This document shows positions 39,850 through 46,988 of a stretch of DNA of 64,000 bases, piece after piece. The notes beneath the pieces were generated by a model. The model was given only the letters and a program-made list of their open reading frames with translations, was not told the origin of the DNA and ran no database searches. A program made the translations under genes and the position numbers. Source of the stretch: Stutzerimonas balearica DSM 6083 (GTDB lineage: Bacteria; Pseudomonadota; Gammaproteobacteria; Pseudomonadales; Pseudomonadaceae). Within the stretch, counting starts at the first letter, position 1. Every line of letters starts with the position of its first letter. Where the stretch lies: assembly GCF_000818015.1 (NCBI RefSeq), contig NZ_CP007511.1, positions 868,001 through 932,000 on the forward strand, given 5' to 3'.

Positions 39850-41229
39850 TCAGTGTCCTGTAACGGTTTTTCCGGGTGACGATGGGCATGTGCCTGGGAA
39901 CCAGGCGCCCGATTGTTGCAGACGGAACGCTACCGTGCCGAGAAAGATCCCGCGCAGCAACATGAAAGCGAGAAACGCCAGCCAAAGCCCATGGTTGCCC
40001 AGGCCCTGCAGCCACCAGCCCAGCGGCAGCGCCACGGCCACGGCCAGCAGCATGCTGTCGCGCATTTCGCGGGCACGGGTGGCGCCGATGAACAGCCCGT
40101 CGAGCAGATAGCTCCACACTGCGATCAGGGGCAGGGCGGCGAGGTAGGGCAGGAATTGCAGTGCGAGCTGGCGTACCTCGGCGATGTCGGTCTGCAAACG
40201 GATGAACCAGCCGCCGGCGAAGAGAAAGAACAGTCCGAAGGCGAGGCTCGCCAGCACCGACCAGCCGCACGCCACCACCATGATCCGGCGCAGCTGCAGT
40301 GGCGCGCGCGCGCCGATCGCGTGACCGCTGAGTGCCTCGACCGCATGTGCCAACCCGTCCAAGGCGTGCGCCGTCAGCAGCAGACCATTGAGCAGCAGGG
40401 CGTTGGCGGCAACCGTGGCATCGCCCAGCCGGGTGCCTTGCACCGTGACCAGAAAGAACACCAGCTGCAGCGCCAGCGAGCGCAGGAAGATATCGCGGTT
40501 GACCGCCAGTAGCGGTCGCCAGCTCGACCAGCATCGTAGCGCCGCACGATCGATGCGGCCCGGATGCCGTGCCAGCACCCGCCGTGCCAGCAGCAGGCCC
40601 AGCAGGGCGCCGCTCCATTCGGCGATCACCGAGGCGCGCGCGGCGCCGGCCACGCCCCATTCCAGGCCGAGCACGAACCAGAGATCGAGCACGACGTTTG
40701 TCAGGTTGGTTGTCAGCAGGATTGCCAGCGGCGCCCGGGCGTTCTGCGCGCCGAGCAGCCAGCCGATCAGGGCGTAGCTGGCCAGTGCTGCCGGCAGGCC
40801 CAGCAAGCGGGTATGGAAATATTCGCGGGTCAGATCGTCGAGCGCCGTGGATGGCTGCATCAGCTGCAGTGCCCAGGACTTGAGCGGGATGGCCGCGAGG
40901 GCTAGCGCCAGCCCGCAAAGCAGAGCCAGCAGCAACCCTTGCAGGAGCACCTGGCGCAGTGCGCCGCCGTCACCGCGGCCGCTGGCCTGGGCCGCGAAGC
41001 CGGTGGTGCCCATGCGCAGGAAGCCCATTACCCAGACCATCAGCGTGTACAGGCTGCTGCCGACCGCCACCGCACCCAGCTGGTGGGCATGCGGCAGATG
41101 GCCGATCACCGCGCTGTCGACCAGCGCCACCAGCGGCACGGAGAGGTTCGACAGAATCATCGGGGCGGCCAGCGCCCATACCCGGTGATGAGTGGGGGCG
41201 TGGCGCCAGGCAGCGAGCATGCGGTTCAT
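39850..41229 (-). CDS. MATE family efflux transporter (DinF-like)
   Basis: 459 residues, about 12 membrane helices. N-terminal RVWALAAPMILSNLSVPLVALVDSAVIGHL is the standard MATE opening, and the duplicated half begins near LLAVNRDIFLRSLALQL. Resembles the DinF subgroup of the MATE family (Na+ or H+ driven export). The substrate cannot be told from sequence. Upstream is a short gap to the small membrane protein at 41297. Confidence 0.9.
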   Translation of the reverse strand: MNRMLAAWRHAPTHHRVWALAAPMILSNLSVPLVALVDSAVIGHLPHAHQLGAVAVGSSLYTLMVWVMGFLRMGTTGFAAQASGRGDGGALRQVLLQGLLLALLCGLALALAAIPLKSWALQLMQPSTALDDLTREYFHTRLLGLPAALASYALIGWLLGAQNARAPLAILLTTNLTNVVLDLWFVLGLEWGVAGAARASVIAEWSGALLGLLLARRVLARHPGRIDRAALRCWSSWRPLLAVNRDIFLRSLALQLVFFLVTVQGTRLGDATVAANALLLNGLLLTAHALDGLAHAVEALSGHAIGARAPLQLRRIMVVACGWSVLASLAFGLFFLFAGGWFIRLQTDIAEVRQLALQFLPYLAALPLIAVWSYLLDGLFIGATRAREMRDSMLLAVAVALPLGWWLQGLGNHGLWLAFLAFMLLRGIFLGTVAFRLQQSGAWFPGTCPSSPGKTVTGH

Positions 41230-41296
41230 CGCGGTCTCCAGTCAGCCGGCTACTATACGGCCGCCGGCGCCGCGATTCAGCCCTGCCGGCCCCGTC

Positions 41297-41590
41297 TCAG
41301 TGGATCAGCCAACTCAGTAGCCAAAGGCCGAGAAACAGCCAGATCAGACCGGAGATGAACGAGCGGCGCACAAAGGCACTGACGGCCGCCGCCAAGAGCA
41401 TCAGGCCCAGCACCAGCGCCGCCAGGCTGAGCAGCGAGCGGTCCATGCCCAGGGTGCGGGACAGCCCCTCGAGGAACTCGTGGCCGGCGTTGGCGAAAAA
41501 TGCGAAGAATCCGCTGAGCGCCTCGACCACGTAGCGAATCAGAGTACCGATCGCCTGCCCCAGCCATTCGAAAACGCCTTCTACCCGCAT
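41297..41590 (-). CDS. small membrane protein, hypothetical
   Basis: 97 residues from ATG 41590 (GGAGAG upstream). Amphipathic N-terminal half MRVEGVFEWLGQAIGTLIRYVV and two membrane helices in the second half (LLSLAALVLGLMLLAAAVSAFV and ISGLIWLFLGLWLLSWLI). No family recognised. 67 nt upstream of the MATE gene on the same strand. Confidence 0.6.
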   Translation of the reverse strand: MRVEGVFEWLGQAIGTLIRYVVEALSGFFAFFANAGHEFLEGLSRTLGMDRSLLSLAALVLGLMLLAAAVSAFVRRSFISGLIWLFLGLWLLSWLIH

Positions 41591-41808
41591 CTTGCTCTCC
41601 CTGGACGATCGCGACGCTGCAGCGCAGCGCCATTCGTCACTTTGGCTACGGCGGTGCAGGCGAGTTCCGTCACGTCGGGGGAACCCGCCTTGCCTGACGG
41701 GGTCCGTACTCGGCTTGGCCATGCGTGTCGCTCTCGGGACGTCTTGCCTGCGTCATCCAAATGCAACTGCCGACAGGCAGGCTGCAAGACCGAACCGGAG
41801 AGCGAACG

Positions 41809-42729
41809 ATGAAGGCGATTGCACGCTTGCGCGAACATGCGGGCCGAAAATTCTGGCTGGGCGGCCTCCTGCTGTGTCTCCTGTTTGCCGCCGGCCAGGT
41901 GCACCTTGACGAGCGACTGCTGTATTCGCTCCGCACGGCGCTCAACGAGTCGAGCTGGGAGCATCGCAGCCTGTGGCTGCCGGAGTACCGGGTGCGCATC
42001 GACGCCCAGCCGGTCGCCACGGTGAAAGACAACCTCTCGGGGCTGACCTGGGATGAGCGCCGGGGGCATCTCTGGGCGGTGGTGAACTCGCCCTCCGAAC
42101 TGCTGGCGATCGACCGCGAGGGTGGCTTCATCGCGCGCTACCCGCTGCAGGGCTTCGAGGATGTCGAGGCGGTGACCTATCTGGGCGACGACCTGCTGCT
42201 GGTGGCTGAAGAACGCCGTCAGGCGCTGGTGATGATGCCCGTACCGCAGCAGGCAGGCCGCTTGCGGCGCGCCGATTATCCTTCGCTGACCCTTGCCCTG
42301 CACGCGGACGAAAACAGCGGCTTCGAGGGCGTCGGTTACGACCGTGCCGGCAACCGCCTGTTCGTGGTAAAGGAACACTCGCCGCGCAAGCTGTACGAGA
42401 TTCGCGGCCTGCGGGCCGCGCTCGCTGGCGACATGCGCCTGGAGATCATCGATCGCCAGGCCTGGATCGAGGACAAGGACATGGCAAGTGACCTGGCTTC
42501 GGTGCACTTCGACGAGCGCACCGGCCATCTGGTCTTGCTCAGCGACGAGGCGCGCATGCTGCTGGAACTCGACGGCAACGGCGAGATGGTCAGCTTCCGC
42601 TCGCTGTGGTCTGGCTTTGCCGGTCTCGAGGATAGCGTTCCGCAGGGCGAAGGCCTGACCCTGGACGCGCGTGGCGACCTCTATCTCGTCAGCGAACCGA
42701 ACCTGCTCTATGCCTTCGAGCGCCGCTGA
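41809..42729 (+). CDS. SdiA-regulated (YjiK-like) domain protein
   Basis: 306 residues from ATG 41809 (CGGAGAG upstream). One N-terminal hydrophobic anchor (about 15-31), then a six-bladed propeller-like domain: NLSGLTWDERRGHLWAVVNSP, DVEAVTYLGDDLLLVAEERRQ, NSGFEGVGYDRAGNRLFVVKEHSPRKLYEI, EDKDMASDLASVHFDERTGHLVLLSDEA. This is the SdiA-regulated family, related to phytase-like propellers; probably anchored in the periplasm. The biochemical function is unknown. Confidence 0.8.
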   Translation: MKAIARLREHAGRKFWLGGLLLCLLFAAGQVHLDERLLYSLRTALNESSWEHRSLWLPEYRVRIDAQPVATVKDNLSGLTWDERRGHLWAVVNSPSELLAIDREGGFIARYPLQGFEDVEAVTYLGDDLLLVAEERRQALVMMPVPQQAGRLRRADYPSLTLALHADENSGFEGVGYDRAGNRLFVVKEHSPRKLYEIRGLRAALAGDMRLEIIDRQAWIEDKDMASDLASVHFDERTGHLVLLSDEARMLLELDGNGEMVSFRSLWSGFAGLEDSVPQGEGLTLDARGDLYLVSEPNLLYAFERR

Positions 42730-42740
42730 CGGCGCCGCTT

Positions 42741-43190
42741 TCAGCCGCGCTGGATCAGCCAGACGCCGCCGACGATCAGCGTCAGTCCGGCCAGCTTGCC
42801 CAGGCTGACCGGCGCCTGGCGAAAACCCGCCCAGCCGAAGTGATCGAGCATCAGCGCCATGGCCAGTTGCCCGGCCAGCACCAGCACCATGAACAGCAGG
42901 GCGCCGGTCCGGGGTGCGGCGAAGGCGGCGGTAGCGATGAAGAAAGCGCCCAGCAGGCCGCCGCTCAGGTGCCACCAGTTAAGGTTGCGGAAGGCCTCGG
43001 TACTGGGCAGCGCTCGCTGCGCCAGGACGATGCAGAGCAGCGCCAGGGTGCCGACGGCGAACGACACCAGTGCCGCGCTCAGGGCGCTGCCGAGCTGGCG
43101 GGCCATCTGGCCATTGATGCCGGCCTGCAGCGGCAGAAATGCCCCGGCAATGAAGGGTAGGGTGAGCAGCCACCAGGCGACGGTGGGCAT
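42741..43190 (-). CDS. DUF606 (YdcZ) small DMT-superfamily transporter
   Basis: 149 residues from ATG 43190 (GGAGG upstream), five membrane helices. The blocks PLQAGINGQMARQLGSALSAALVSFAVGT and QLAMALMLDHFGWAG are characteristic of DUF606, half-size relatives of EamA transporters that often act as pairs. Substrate unknown. Convergent with the SdiA-regulated gene (11-nt gap). Confidence 0.85.
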   Translation of the reverse strand: MPTVAWWLLTLPFIAGAFLPLQAGINGQMARQLGSALSAALVSFAVGTLALLCIVLAQRALPSTEAFRNLNWWHLSGGLLGAFFIATAAFAAPRTGALLFMVLVLAGQLAMALMLDHFGWAGFRQAPVSLGKLAGLTLIVGGVWLIQRG

Positions 43191-43284
43191 GGGCGCCTCC
43201 AGGGAACGATCGATGGGGCGCGGATTATCCTCGCCGCTGCCAGCCAAGGCTACCGGCAGCCGGCAGGGCCTCGCGCCGATCGGC

Positions 43285-43842
43285 TCAGGGGCGCGGCGGA
43301 TACTGCGAGAGCACCCGTGCCACGGCCTGGCGGATCATGCCGGCGCGCTCCTCGGGGCCGCTGACCCGGCGCAGGATGTCCTCGCTGCTGGCACGCCAGA
43401 CAAGTTTGCCGTCGCGGGCGTCGAACAGGTCGATCTGCAGCGTGGCGACCTGATAGTCCACGGTGCGGCTATCGGCGTAGGTCGGCCCCCAGTAGCCTGG
43501 CCAGTAACCGGCCCAGGCCCCGCCGGACAGGGTGGTGTAGGTCTGGGTACGCTGGTCGACGATGTACCAGGCCTGCACCAGCAGCCCGGCACCTGCCGCG
43601 TCGCGTGCCGGCCGCAGGCCGCGCTGGTCGAGCTGCTCGGCGATGGCGTTACGGATGCGTTGCTCGGTCAGGTCGCTCTTCAGGTGCGGATCGTCCGGGC
43701 GGTACTGCACGGCCGGTTCCTTCCAGCTCCAGTTGCGATAGCCGGCGAAATCCCGGCTGGGGTCGAAGTCGCGCTGCAGCTGGGCGGTCTGGCACGCGGC
43801 CAGGGCCAGCAGCAGCGGTATCAGAACGAGGTGGCGCAGCAT
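43285..43842 (-). CDS. DUF4136 lipoprotein, copy 1
   Basis: 185 residues. Lipoprotein signal MLRHLVLIPLLLALAAC with lipobox LAAC at 14-17. The rest is a DUF4136 domain: YRNWSWKEPA, IAEQLDQRGLRP, a WAGYWPGYWG aromatic loop and IDLFDARDGKLVWRAS. Outer-membrane or inner-membrane lipoproteins of unknown function. A paralog lies 57 nt upstream on the same strand. Confidence 0.85.
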   Translation of the reverse strand: MLRHLVLIPLLLALAACQTAQLQRDFDPSRDFAGYRNWSWKEPAVQYRPDDPHLKSDLTEQRIRNAIAEQLDQRGLRPARDAAGAGLLVQAWYIVDQRTQTYTTLSGGAWAGYWPGYWGPTYADSRTVDYQVATLQIDLFDARDGKLVWRASSEDILRRVSGPEERAGMIRQAVARVLSQYPPRP

Positions 43843-43899
43843 GAGCGATCTCCGACGATAGCGGCCAACGGCCTTGAGGGGTGAGCGCCGGCCTGGGCA

Positions 43900-44529
43900 T
43901 CAGCGCGGCGGGTAATCTTCCAGGGCCTGGGCGATGGCCCGGCGCAAGGCGTCGGCCCGCTCGCCGCGGTCATCGCTCACGCGTGCCTCGGCCCGGTTGC
44001 TCCAGACCCGACTCCCGAGCGCCGGGTCGAACAGTTCGATCTGCACCACCAGCACCTCTTCTTCGTAGCTGCGCACCAGCGGAACGCTGCCCCAGGCGCC
44101 ATAGGCACGATCGTAGGGGCCGCGCCCGTAATAGCCGCCATAGTCGTCGTAGACCTGACGGATGCGCCGCTCGTTGCGTACCCCCACGCTCACCTCGACA
44201 TCGGCCTTCTGCTGCGCAGGGGCCGGTCGCAGGCCATGCTGGTCGAGAGCGCCAGCGACCATCTCCTGCACTTGTTCCGGGCTGATGACGCCGGAGCCGG
44301 CCGGCAGGGCCTGCCAGCGCCAGCTGCGGTAGGCGGAAAAGTCCAGCGGCGCCGCGGGGTAGGCGGCGGGGTCGAGCGCCCGCTCGCTGGAGGCTGCTGG
44401 TGCAGGCGGCAGCGGCGTGGAGTCGGCGGTGTATGGATTGCGCGCGGCACACGCGGCCAGGCCCAACAAGCCGAGCAACACGCTCAACGCGCGCGCGCCG
44501 CTGCACAGGGTTCTCGCGGCTGGCGCCAT
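43900..44529 (-). CDS. DUF4136 lipoprotein, copy 2
   Basis: 209 residues from ATG 44529 (GAGGAGGAAACC upstream). Lipobox LAAC in SVLLGLLGLAACAARN. DUF4136 domain with YRSWRWQALP, ALDQHGLRPAPAQQ, a tyrosine/glycine-rich loop (DDYGGYYGRGPYDRAYGAWG) and IELFDPALGSRVWSN. Longer proline/alanine linker after the lipid anchor than in copy 1. Clearly a tandem duplicate: same order of blocks and the same C-terminal YPPR. Confidence 0.85.
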   Translation of the reverse strand: MAPAARTLCSGARALSVLLGLLGLAACAARNPYTADSTPLPPAPAASSERALDPAAYPAAPLDFSAYRSWRWQALPAGSGVISPEQVQEMVAGALDQHGLRPAPAQQKADVEVSVGVRNERRIRQVYDDYGGYYGRGPYDRAYGAWGSVPLVRSYEEEVLVVQIELFDPALGSRVWSNRAEARVSDDRGERADALRRAIAQALEDYPPR

Positions 44530-44545
44530 GGTTTCCTCCTCGCCC

Positions 44546-45295
44546 TCAACGGGGCCGGCACAGCCAGTGCAGGTAGCGGCCCAGGCCCTGGAAGGTGGGA
44601 TGGCGTCGATAGGCCAGTTCCATCTCCAGCAGCTCGCCAAGCTCGGTACGCGCCTGGAAATCGCTCGGCATGTAGTCATGGAAGACGCGCACGCCGCTAG
44701 TCCGTTCGACCACGAAATACTCGGCCAGTTGTGCCGCCAGCTCGCGCGGGTCCAGCGGCTGCTGCGGCGTCAGGCTCTGCCGCTCACCGGCGAACGACTG
44801 CGTACGCAGCTTCTTGAAATGCCCCTTCAGCAGATTGCGGTAGATCAGCGCATCGCGGTTGTAGAACGCCAGTGACAGCCAGCCATCGGCGTCCAGCAGG
44901 CCATGCAGCACCGGCAGGATCGCTGCCGGCTCGGCCAGCCACTCGAGCACCGCGTGGCAGATCACCAGATCATAGGTCTGCTCCCCGGCGCTCGCCAGCT
45001 GCTGCCAGCTGGCCTGGATGAAGCGCGCCTCGAGCCCGGCGGCGGCGAAGCGCTCGCGGGCGCCGTCGAGCATCGGGGCGGCGGGTTCGGCGAGCGTGAT
45101 CTCGTGGCCCTGCTGCGCCAGCCAGAGGCTCATGTGACCAAGGCCGGCGCCCACGTCGAGTACGCGCAGCGGCCGTGGCGGCAGGATTTCGGCCAGGTCG
45201 GCCTGCAGCACTGCCAGGCGGATCGCGCCCTTGGCGCCGCCGTAGATCTTTTCGGCGAAGCGTGCCGCCAACGCATCGAAGTGGCGGTCGCTCAT
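44546..45295 (-). CDS. cmoM: tRNA carboxymethoxyuridine methyltransferase CmoM-like
   Basis: 249 residues from ATG 45295, which overlaps the preceding MazG-like gene by four bases. SAM-binding motif I VLDVGAGLGHMSLWLA, an N-terminal RFAEKIYGGAKGAIR and the later GVRVFHDYM are typical of CmoM (old SmtA), which methylates cmo5U34 to mcmo5U in tRNA. The frame stays open far upstream, but the overlapping ATGA and the family N-terminus decide the start. Confidence 0.85.
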   Translation of the reverse strand: MSDRHFDALAARFAEKIYGGAKGAIRLAVLQADLAEILPPRPLRVLDVGAGLGHMSLWLAQQGHEITLAEPAAPMLDGARERFAAAGLEARFIQASWQQLASAGEQTYDLVICHAVLEWLAEPAAILPVLHGLLDADGWLSLAFYNRDALIYRNLLKGHFKKLRTQSFAGERQSLTPQQPLDPRELAAQLAEYFVVERTSGVRVFHDYMPSDFQARTELGELLEMELAYRRHPTFQGLGRYLHWLCRPR

Positions 45296-45597
45296 CGGGC
45301 AAACCGCCGTTCGTTGTCGGCCAGCTTGTCCAGCAGCGCCTGCTCCATGTCGATGCCCAGTTCGCTGCACATCAGCAGCAGGTACATGAGGATGTCGCCG
45401 ACCTCCTGGCCGGCATGGGCGAGGGCGTCGGCCGGCAGCTGCCGCGATTCGTCCTCGCTGCGCCACTGGAAGATTTCCACCAGCTCGGCCATTTCCACGC
45501 TGGCGGCCATGGCAAGGTTCTTGGGGCTGTGAAAGCGCCGCCAGTCGTTGCGATCGCGGATCGCATGCAGGCGCTGGATGATCTGTTCGATGTTCAT
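45292..45597 (-). CDS. MazG-like nucleotide pyrophosphohydrolase
   Basis: 101 residues. All-alpha NTP-PPase with the ExxE...ExxD metal motif: E35-x-x-E38 and E65-x-x-D68 (EVGDILMYLLLMC). Resembles RS21-C6/dCTPase-type single-domain MazG proteins that remove non-canonical dNTPs. Translationally coupled to cmoM by the ATGA overlap. Confidence 0.85.
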   Translation of the reverse strand: MNIEQIIQRLHAIRDRNDWRRFHSPKNLAMAASVEMAELVEIFQWRSEDESRQLPADALAHAGQEVGDILMYLLLMCSELGIDMEQALLDKLADNERRFAR

Positions 45598-45672
45598 TGC
45601 AAGGGTGGGTTCGTTCTAGGGGGGCTGGGCTATCAGGCCGCCGGGTTAACGGTCTGCCTATAGTGGCAGAAC

Positions 45673-45699
45673 CTGTAGAAGCGAGCTTGCTCGCGAACG
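45673..45699. repeat. REP-like element
   Basis: CTGTAGAAGCGAGCTTGCTCGCG resembles the short REP palindromes common in Pseudomonas (GCGAGCTTGCTCGC core). One copy only. Confidence 0.6.
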
Positions 45700-45712
45700 C
45701 CGCCAGGCCCGG

Positions 45713-45741
45713 CCTTGCCTGCGAGATCTGCGCAGGCAAGG
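45713..45741. terminator. hairpin downstream of cra
   Basis: Eleven-base perfect stem CCTTGCCTGCG / CGCAGGCAAGG with loop AGATCTG, 28 nt past the cra stop. No T run; may be a terminator or the partner of the adjacent REP. Confidence 0.5.
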
Positions 45742-45768
45742 TGCCGATTCGGGGCTTGGTGGCGCGCG

Positions 45769-46758
45769 TCAGAGCCGGCGAATCTTCAGTTCGCGGGCGA
45801 TGGCGATCACGCCGGGCCGATAGTCGTGCTGTTCGATCGCGCGAATCGCCTGTTCCAGCGCCTGTTCGGCGATCTGCGCGTGCTGCTGGGAGATCGCGTT
45901 GACCCGGATCGGCAGGAAATCCAGGAGCTGCGCATCGCCGAAGGTGCCCAGCCGCAGCTGTTCGGGCCAGAGCAGGTCGCGCTCACGCAGCGCATCGAAG
46001 ACACCCTCGAGCAGCACATAGGCCGTGGTGACCAGCGCATCGGGCAGCGCGCCGCGGTCGAGCAGGGCGAGCATCTGTTCGCGGCCGCAGGCGCGGCTGA
46101 ACTGCTCGGCCCGCAGGATGCTGACCGGCCCGCGGTGCTGCGCCAGTGCTTGCTGGAAACCTTCCTCGCGCTGCTGGCTGATGCGCAGCGCCGGGCGCGC
46201 GCTGATCAGGGCGACATGCGCCTCGGGCGGCACGTCCAGCGAGCGGGTCAGCTGCGCGCCGGCTTCGCGGTCGTCGCTGACCACCGAACAGAAGTGCTCG
46301 GCATCCAGCGCACGGTCCAGCGCGATCACCGGCGTGCCGGCCGCCTGGACCTTGCGGTACCCGGCATCGTCCGCTGCCAGGCTGCTGGCGACGATCAGCG
46401 CATCGCAGCGCCGCGAGCGCAGCAGTTGCATCACCTGGCGCTCGGTAGCCGGCTCATCGTCGGAGCTGGCGATCAGCAACTGGTAGCCGCGCTGGCGGGC
46501 ACGCTGCTCGAGCAGCTTGGCCAGACGTGCGTAGCTGGGGTTTTCCAGGTCCGGGACGATGAAGCCGAGCGTGCGCGACTGGCCGCGGCGCAGCCCGGCG
46601 GCCTGCTGGTCGAGCTGGAAGCCCTGCTGCTCGGCCACCGCCAGCACACGCTCGACGGTGGCCGGGCTGATTCGCCGCTGCTGCGCCTTGCCGTTGAGCA
46701 CATAGCTGGCGGTGGTTACCGAAACGTTGGCGAGGCGGGCGAGGTCGGTCAGTTTCAA
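45769..46758 (-). CDS. fruR: fructose regulon repressor Cra/FruR (TTG start)
   Basis: 329 residues from TTG 46758, which has CAGGA eight bases upstream and gives LKLTDLARLANVSVTTASYVLNGKA, the conserved LacI/GalR HTH N-terminus; no ATG fits. Periplasmic-binding-like effector domain follows (LGFIVPDLENPSYARLAKLLEQRA, LIASSDDEPATERQ). In Pseudomonas FruR/Cra binds fructose-1-phosphate and mainly controls the adjacent fruBKA operon. A perfect palindromic operator lies between the two. Confidence 0.93.
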   Translation of the reverse strand: MKLTDLARLANVSVTTASYVLNGKAQQRRISPATVERVLAVAEQQGFQLDQQAAGLRRGQSRTLGFIVPDLENPSYARLAKLLEQRARQRGYQLLIASSDDEPATERQVMQLLRSRRCDALIVASSLAADDAGYRKVQAAGTPVIALDRALDAEHFCSVVSDDREAGAQLTRSLDVPPEAHVALISARPALRISQQREEGFQQALAQHRGPVSILRAEQFSRACGREQMLALLDRGALPDALVTTAYVLLEGVFDALRERDLLWPEQLRLGTFGDAQLLDFLPIRVNAISQQHAQIAEQALEQAIRAIEQHDYRPGVIAIARELKIRRL

Positions 46759-46854
46759 CGAAAAAATCCTGCTGGAACGTGCGCTCGCACCTGGGCGCGG
46801 CGGCGCAGTGATGGCCCTGACCAAGACGGATGGTCGGCCTCCGGGCTTCTAGAG

Positions 46855-46872
46855 TTACGCAAAGTTGCGTAA
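46855..46872. promoter_or_regulatory. second palindrome in the fru promoter region
   Basis: TTACGCAAAGTTGCGTAA: perfect 8-bp half-sites around a 2-base centre. It sits 13 nt on the cra side of the Cra operator. Not a Cra sequence; the binding protein is unknown. Confidence 0.6.
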
Positions 46873-46884
46873 TGTGCCAGCCTT

Positions 46885-46902
46885 TGCTGAAACGTTTCAG
46901 CA
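46885..46902. promoter_or_regulatory. Cra/FruR operator
   Basis: TGCTGAAACGTTTCAGCA, a perfect 18-bp palindrome containing TGAAACGTTTCA, which closely resembles the known Pseudomonas Cra site before fruB. 87 nt before the fruB start. Confidence 0.9.
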
Positions 46903-46988
46903 GTAATTCAGTCACAGCCCACAGTCGGTGCAATAGCTGATGTCGCCGGCGGGATAAGAACAATCGCGTGCCCGCAAGGAGTGTTTCC

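Noticed and set aside
38091..39863. 590-residue open frame in another frame of speA
   Set aside because: Low-complexity A/R/G/P-rich product; speA is complete in its own frame.
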